From Taudactylus pleione (lineage: Eukaryota > Chordata > Amphibia > Anura > Myobatrachidae), in the NCBI GenBank assembly GCA_031769625.1, contig JAUIMM010000601.1:5914001-5978000 (forward strand): a stretch of DNA of 64,000 nt, written 5' to 3'. Positions 57,786 to 64,000 of this stretch are shown here, one piece after another. Each line of letters begins with the position of its first letter. Position 1 is the first letter of the stretch. A model generated the notes under the pieces. It was not told where the DNA came from. It saw only the letters and a program-made list of their open reading frames with translations, and made no database searches. The translations under genes were made by a program, and so were the position numbers.

Positions 57786-58872
57786 GTATGCTGGCGTTAA
57801 TAAAATTGCAAAAAGAGCCATCCTTTGTGATAGAAGGACTTCCAGGTGTATGACCCTGGAGTCCCTTTGTGTATGCGATGTAAGAGGGGTGCGCTGCGGG
57901 GGGTGCTGGGAGGATTATGTGGCCTACCGGTCCAAGCTGTGGTAATCTTGAACCTGGTAGGTCGTGTCCTACAACCTTTATAGAAGACAATGAAAGGCAC
58001 ATGTGCTACCTGTGCATGTGAAAACTACAATAAGTAAAATAGATGATGATGAAAATGAACAACTATAAAACATTTTGATGTCATTATTATAATATATTTA
58101 TTTTTAAACCACAAAAAAACATTTTTTTCATAAAAATCAATGACTCATAAATAATTGTAGAAATGTACAAAATCATATACACATCTTTATCAGTAAGCCT
58201 GATTAGTAGTCACACAGTATGTGACCATTAGGATAGAAATCAGGTTAGGTATGATACTGTATGTCAACATTCATAATGTTAACATGGTCATAAGGTTGAC
58301 CATGTTAAGTTCATCATAGACACTGGCGTCACTTACCGGATCCTGGCGGCAGCAGCGGCTTCAGGGTCCCTGCAGGCATGTGACCGTCATTTCCAGCGGA
58401 GTCATCTGAGGCACCAGTGTTCTAGGTAAGTATCCCAACCCTAATCCCTAACCCTCCCTCTAGTGTCTAACCTTAACCACCCCCCACCCTGTAGACTAAG
58501 CTAACCTTACGCCAGTGCCTAACCCTTCTGTCCTGCAGCCTATCCCTGACGTCGGCATTCTGACAATGTCGACATGTTGCCAGTTGACATTTTATCAATA
58601 TCAACATCATAACTGTAACATGTTATTGTTGACCTAATAACTACATCCCCTGGAAATCATTAGTCCCACATTCAATTCAAATGGAGATCAACAGACTTCT
58701 CACAAGATGGTGTACAGATGGTGGTAATAAAGATTTGCAACTTTGCATAAATGTATTTGTATTGTTTATGTGGGTCATGACTGGCAAATATGCTGTTTAA
58801 TTTAGAAAAGATCAAGTAAATAACAGTCCTGGCAAAAACAAGCACAAGTTCTGTGCTTAGGAGGTATTCTTG
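57786..58872. other. Intronic stretch with a CCCTAACCC-type repeat piece
   Basis: 58240-58640 shows TGTCAACATTCATAATGTTA and TGTCGACATGTTGCCAGTTG motifs flanking CCCTAACCCTCCC-like sequence, a dispersed repeat also seen at 41160-41345. No exon is seen. Confidence 0.45.
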
Positions 58873-59235
58873 TTATACAGTATGTACAGCACACTAGTTA
58901 AACAGTATGTACAGCACACTAGTTATACAATATATACAGCACACTAGTTATACAGTATGTACAGCACACTAGTTAAACAGTATGTACAGCACACTAGTTA
59001 TAAAGTATGTACAGCACACTATTTATACAATATACACAGCACACTAGTTATACAGTATGTACAGCACACTATTTATACAATATGTACAGCACACTAGTTA
59101 TACAATATGTACAGCACACTAGTTATACAATATGTACAGCACACTAGTTATACAGTATGTACAGTACACTAGTTATACAATATGTACAGCACACTATTTA
59201 TACAATATGTACAGCACACTAGTTATACAGTATGT

Positions 59236-59642
59236 CATACTTGCCGACAATCAGCTCCAGCCTTCCGGGAGGGAGCTGATTGTCGGCTTACAGCGGGGGG
59301 TGGGGCCGGCCATTGGGGGCGGAGCCGGGGCGCGGCTGGTCATGTTTTTCCCATTGGGGGTGGAGCCGGGGGCGGGGCCGCATGATCGCATCATCGTGGC
59401 TCCGCCGCCTCTTCACAATGCCGTTATTTTCAGTGTTGTGAAGCAGGGGGCGGGGCCACGATAACGCGATTCAGCGCGAATCGCGTCACCGGCCCTCCCG
59501 CGGCGGGGGTTTCTAGTTGTTTCAGGAGGGCGGTAGGGAGGGTTAGAGACTTCCGGGAGGCTTGCCTGCCTTTCCGGGGGGCCGGGAGCAGCACCCGAAA
59601 ATCGGGAGGCTCCCGGCCAAATCGGGAGGGTAGGCAAGCCTG
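59236..59642. mobile_element. hAT-like MITE in the satellite, copy 1
   Basis: Ends are CATACTTGCCGACAATC and, inverted, CAGGCTTGCCTACCCTC. The 8-bp flanks are CAGTATGT and CGGTATGT; the site is inside one satellite unit. The GC-rich interior has CTTCCGGGAGGGAGCTGATT and TCCCGGCCAAATCGGGAGG. It is 407 bp, longer than copy 2 by a segment near 59325-59370. Confidence 0.88.
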
Positions 59643-60325
59643 CGGTATGTACAGCACACTAGTTATACAATATGTACAGCACACTAGTTATATAGTATGT
59701 ACAGCACACTAGTTATACAGTATGTACAGCACACTAGTTATACAATATGTACAGCACACTAGTTATACAATATGTACAGCACACTAGTTATACAGTATGT
59801 ACAGCACACTAGAAATACAATATATACAGCACACTAGTTATACAGTATGTACAGCACACTAGTTATACAGTATGTACAGCACACTATTTATACAATATGT
59901 ACAGCACACTAGTTATACAATATGTACAGCACACTAGTTATAAAGTATGTACAGCATACTAGTTATACAATATGTACAGCACACTAGTTATACAGTATGT
60001 ACAGCACACTATTTATACAATATGTACAGCATACTAGTTATACAATATGTACAGCACACTAGTTATACAATATGTACAGCACACTAGTTATACAGTATGT
60101 ACAGCACACTATTTATACAATATGTACAGCAAACTAGTTATACAATATGTACAGCACACTAGTTATAAAGTATGTACAGCATACTAGTTATACAATATGT
60201 ACAGCACACTAGTTATACAATATGTACAGCACACTAGTTATACAGTATGTACAGCACACTAGTTATACAATATGTAAAGCACACTATTTATACAATATGT
60301 ACAGCACACTAGTTATACAGTATGT

Positions 60326-60691
60326 CATAGTTGCCGACAATCAGCTCCAGCCTTCCGGGAGGGAGCTGATTGTCGGCTTACAGCAGGGGGCGGGGCCGGC
60401 CATTGGGGGTGGAGCCGGGGTCGGGGCTGCATGATCGCATCATCGTGGCTCCGCCCCCTCTTCACAATGCCGTTATTTTCAGTGTTGTGAAGCAGGGGAC
60501 GGGGCCACGATGACGCGATTCAGCGCGAATCGCGTCACCGGCCCTACCGCTGCAGGGGTTTCTAGTTGTTTCAGGAGGGCGGTAGGGAGGGTTAGAGACT
60601 TCCGGGAGGCTTGCCTGCCTTTCCGGGGGGCCGGGAGCGGCACCCGAAAATCGGGAGGCTCCCGGCCAAATCGGGAGGGTAGGCAAGCCTG
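60326..60691. mobile_element. hAT-like MITE in the satellite, copy 2
   Basis: It has the same ends and orientation as copy 1, 366 bp. Flanks CAGTATGT are identical on both sides (60318-60325 and 60692-60699). Since satellite sequence on both sides also matches copy 1, it most likely arose by duplication of the array block, not a second insertion. Confidence 0.88.
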
Positions 60692-61700
60692 CAGTATGTA
60701 CAGCACACTAGTTATACAATATGTACAGCACACTAGTTATACAGTATGTACAGCACACTAGTTATAAAGTATGTACAGCACACTAGTTATACAGTATGTA
60801 CAGCACACTAGTTATACAATATGTACAGCACACTAGTTATACAGTATGTACAGCACACTAGATATACAATATATACAGCACACTAGTTATACAGTATGTA
60901 CAGCACACTATTTATACAATATGTACAGCACACTAGTTATACAGTATGTACAGCACACTAGATATACAATATATACAGCACACTAGTTATACAGTATGTA
61001 CAGCACACTATTTATACAATATGTACAGCACACAGTAATTATACAGTATGTACAGCACACTAGTTATACAATATGTACAGCACACTAGTTATACAGTATG
61101 TACAGCACACTATTTATACAATATGTACAGCACACTAGTTATACAATATGTACAGCACACTAGTTATAAAGTATGTACAGCATACTAGTTATACAATATG
61201 TACAGCACACTAGTTATACAGTATGTACAGCACACTATTTATACAATATGTACAGCACACTAGTTATACAATATGTACAGCACACTAGTTATAAAGTATG
61301 TACAGCATAGTAGTTATACAATATGTACAGCACACTAGTTATACAGTATGTACAGCACACTATTTATACAATATGTACAGCACACTAGTTATACAATATG
61401 TACAGCACACTAGTTATAAAGTATGTACAGCATAGTAGTTATACAATATGCACAGCACACTAGTTATACAGTATGTACAGCACACTATTTATACAATATG
61501 TACAGCATACTAGTTATACAATATGTACAGCACACTATTTATACAATATGTACAGCACACTATACAATATGTACAGCACACTAGTTATACAATATGTACA
61601 GCACACTAGTTATTCAGTATGTACAGCACACTAGTTATACAATATGTACAGCACACTAATTATACAGTATGTACAGCACACTAGGTATACAGTATATAAA

Positions 61701-61844
61701 GACAATTTCTCTTTATTTACTGCTCCATTTTCCTTTGATGTTGACAAGGCATATAGCGACATCCAAATGGAACTTGTAGATATTCAATGTGATTCATTAC
61801 TGAAGAAAAATACAACCAACTTGGTATTCCAGATTTTTTTTTAA
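61701..61844 (+). pseudogene. hAT transposase fragment (Charlie/ZBED type)
   Basis: The frame directly after the satellite reads NFSLFTAPFSFDVDKAYSDI and then QMELVDIQCDSLLKK. This F.NPF..DV......QMELIDLQCDS pattern is a conserved part of hAT transposases of the Charlie group and of host genes derived from them (GTF2IRD2, FAM200, ZBED families). About 47 residues are kept to the TAA at 61842. The dimerisation motif expected further on is not found, and nothing upstream, where satellite begins, is related. It is a decayed fragment. Confidence 0.72.
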
Positions 61845-62439
61845 TATTTGCTAAGCAAAAATTGTTAAATGCGCCAGTTCGCTGCAAAAATACTTGTATT
61901 GGAATGCAGTTATTACAAATCTTAGTGAAAATTGGATATGACTATTTCCAATGTTTATGGTGCGGCTCCCTCAACTTTTCATGGTCCCTAAAGTGACCCC
62001 ATGGAGGTCTCTGACATGGCTGGTGTAGTTGCTGAGCATCAGTGTACTAATAAGGGGCCTCTGAGTCTGTATGTGCAGTTATAGTAATACTGGCACTTTT
62101 AGTGCCCTCTCCCATCCTCTGGCTCTTCAGATTTTGCATTGTGTAGATGCTAAGCGCCACATGCTCTGTGATGTCATTTCACACCGACACAATAATATCG
62201 TCATGCCCTACCTCTTAGAGGTGTAGCATGGAGCTGGGGAATCTGGAGCAAGCACATGCTATGGCACCCCCCACGGTATGTAAGTGTGTTTGGCATAGCT
62301 AGTATGTGGGGGCAAGTTGAAGCAACAAAAACTCAGCAGAAGCAGTGTCGGTGGGGCACGATGGGCCCACTGGGGGATGTTCCGTTCTAACAGGTGAGAC
62401 ATTACTCTACAGATGCTATGTGGATATACTGAGGGGCAA
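61845..62439. other. Stretch after the transposase fragment
   Basis: 61850-61970 may be the decayed continuation of the transposase but I cannot hold a frame. No exon is seen up to the next minisatellite. Confidence 0.45.
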
Positions 62440-62840
62440 AGGTGTGGAGAAGGGTGCAGTGTTAGGGCAGTATGTGGAGGGGGTGCAGTATTTGGAGGGT
62501 GGTACAATTATGGGAGTAGTGTTGAACCAATATGTGGAGTGATGGCAGTGTTAGGGAAATATGTGGAGTGTGAGCACTGTTGGGGCAGCATGTGGAGGGG
62601 GAGCAATGTTGGAACAGTGGGATCAGTGTTTGGGCATTATGAGGAGTGGGATCAGTGTTTTGGGGGTTCTGACGAGTGGGATCATTTTTTTTCTGCATTA
62701 TTAAGAGTGGGAGCAGTGTTTTGGGCAGTATGGGGAGTGGGAACAGTTTTGGGGCAGAATGGGAATATTGGGCATTATGAGAATTGGGAACAGTGTTGGG
62801 GCACTTTTTGGATGGGGTAGCAGTGTAGTGGCAGTATGAA
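62440..62840. repeat. ~30-bp minisatellite, GTGGAGTGGGAGCAGTGTT type
   Basis: Irregular units of 27-32 bp built on GGGGCAGTATGTGGAGGGGG and GAGCAGTGTTG. Open frames on either strand are artefacts. Confidence 0.88.
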
Positions 62841-62962
62841 TGTAGGGGGGAGCCCTGAATGCACTAATACAATATAATAGAACAGAGTACAGGGTAATAA
62901 CACTAAGAGAAGACTAACAAGGCAATAACACTAAAATACAGTGACACTACACAGAGGATACT

Positions 62963-63490
62963 GGGCCTGATTCAGCAAGGATCACAACTACGAGTGCAAT
63001 AGCGATTACGCATGCAGTCTCACTGCGATAGTATGCTAATCCATTGCGATCGATATGCCATCGCAGCATAACATAAGGATGCCCACTTTACCTTACAAAC
63101 ATCCCAAATGTTTAGCAAGACTGCAAAACCATCGGTAACCTCGAGTACAATCGCAGCCTCACGCACACTTGTACAAGCTCTGACCTTACTCAGAAATTGC
63201 TAACCTCGTCGCACGGTGTGAGTACTCAAGCTGCGTATGGCATCGCAGTGGATAATTAATGTACGCCCCTGCAACGGCGTTCAAACGCACTGGCACACCT
63301 GCATTTTGCTGACCCCCCCGTCACTTCCCACAAATGGCACTTCCTTTCAATCACTTGCGATGGGTCTGTGTAGTCACTTTCTTGATCTCAGTGGCTGGCA
63401 AACACACTGCGATGCATACGCATGTGCAGAACGTAACAATCGGCCGATTGCGTGCGTAATTGCAGTTGCGATCCCTTCTGAATCAGGTCC
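62963..63490. mobile_element. Harbinger-type MITE, GGGCCTGATTCAGCAAGGAT family
   Basis: Ends are GGGCCTGATTCAGCAAGGAT and, inverted, GGACCTGATTCAGAAGGGAT. ACT flanks both sides (62960-62962 and 63491-63493). It is 528 bp and is the uninterrupted relative of the split element at 6830-13029. Non-coding. Confidence 0.88.
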
Positions 63491-63661
63491 ACTGTACAAA
63501 GCGTGTCAATATGAATGCAGCAGTGAGGAGCGTTACTCACTGCTTACCGTGCTTCCAGTTGTAATGCAGGAGGAGCAAAGGTAAGGGGGCGCAGCGTGTG
63601 TACAGGAAGGGCTGCATCAACTACGGTAAGAAAGCGGGGCCAGATGTGCACAGTACGGGGT
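63491..63661. other. Short spacer
   Basis: GC-moderate sequence, with AGCAGTGAGGAGCGTTACTC and its near inverse. No feature is assigned. Confidence 0.4.
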
Positions 63662-64000
63662 AGGGATGGCCATCGGTGGGTTAGCAATCAATGTTCGATG
63701 GTACCATCGGTGGTTAAGATCGACGGTGCCTAACCATCTACAGGGAACCTATCGATGATTTCACACATCGATGGTCACCCTGTTCTAGTAGTTACTGAGC
63801 AATTGGCCAATCAGATTAGAGGGTCACAGGGGGCGGGGCTATGCTCTGTGTCCCGGCATCAGAGATGAACAAAAAAAATGTGGGGTTTTGAGCCATTAAT
63901 GGTGGAGAATGTTTGGATCCTCGCCATCAATGGCAAAACAATCGACCATCAGTGGTTAATCATCAATGTCTGGTAATCATCAATGGTCGATGGCTATCCA
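63662..64000. mobile_element. hAT-like MITE cut by the window end
   Basis: It opens TAGGGATGGCCATCGGTGGG, and the last bases, inverted, read TGGATAGCCATCGACCATTG, so the right end should lie a few bases past 64000. The interior repeats ATCGATGG/CCATCGAT and ATGGTCGA motifs, as in the related element at 27422-27890. Confidence 0.75.

Larger units (their letters stand above)
58873..61693. repeat. 25-bp satellite, roughly 80 units
   Basis: The unit is TATACAGTATGTACAGCACA + CTAGT. Variants are ATACAATATG, ATAAAGTATG and ACTATTTATA. Around 61160-61420 a five-unit (125-bp) higher-order period is visible: TTATAAAGTATGTACAGCAT recurs at about 61164, 61289 and 61414. Two copies of one MITE lie in the array. 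Identical flanks around them point to duplication of a ~1.09-kb block. It is not a CRISPR array: there are no spacers. Confidence 0.96.

Noticed and set aside
58873..61693. Regular 25-bp repeats could suggest a CRISPR array.
   Set aside because: Units are contiguous with no unique spacers, the genome is clearly eukaryotic, and no cas genes exist.

Overview
The window looks like a piece of a large, transposon-packed vertebrate genome, most likely an anuran amphibian (frog or toad). This rests on the intron/exon style, low gene density, a Tc1 element of the type common in fish and frogs, a Harbinger element with a Myb-like gene, Ty3/Gypsy elements with a frog-type gag, a 5'-truncated L1/Tx1-type LINE, tRNA-headed SINEs, and palindromic MITEs of kinds frequent in frogs. 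I cannot name the species. Only one host-gene piece is convincing: the first coding exon (41876-42111, +) of a procollagen galactosyltransferase, closest to COLGALT2. It starts at a good ATG, encodes a signal peptide and stops at a clean splice donor. Everything to its right, to the window end, would be intron 1 if the gene continues normally. No second exon was found.

Layout. 1-5625 is a ~50-bp minisatellite of over 100 units. 6830-13029 is a four-level nest: a Harbinger-type MITE split by a hAT element (7303-12956), which holds another Harbinger-type MITE (7712-8236), a near-complete but dead Tc1 (8281-9921), a third Harbinger-type MITE (10054-10939) and a second hAT element (11216-12543) with its own GC-rich minisatellite. 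A sister hAT element (13079-15063) carries the same minisatellite cargo between different ends. 15131-24751 holds more MITEs, two nested hAT elements (17154-20733 and 17407-18834), microsatellites and minisatellites. 25095-26818 is a 5'-truncated LINE. 27151-33949 is a broken Ty3/Gypsy element with both LTRs, each interrupted by a younger insert. 36808-39885 is a Harbinger element (TAA target duplication) whose only gene is an interrupted two-coding-exon Myb/SANT-like gene.

Inside the inferred intron (42112 onward) lie a long Harbinger-type MITE, two SINEs, and a second Ty3/Gypsy element (48671-54952, minus strand) that keeps gag but has no pol. Both of its LTRs contain a 49-bp minisatellite and its gag contains a 27-bp in-frame repeat. 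A 25-bp satellite (58873-61693) with two copies of one hAT-like MITE follows, and directly beside it lies a fragment of hAT transposase coding sequence.

The most unusual signal is a set of Harbinger-type MITEs that are chains of separate hairpins rather than single long palindromes. In the best pair (7712-8236 against 24320-24710) changes in one arm of a hairpin are matched in the opposite arm, so the base pairing, not the sequence, is kept. All boundaries and target duplications were read by eye. No search or alignment program was run.
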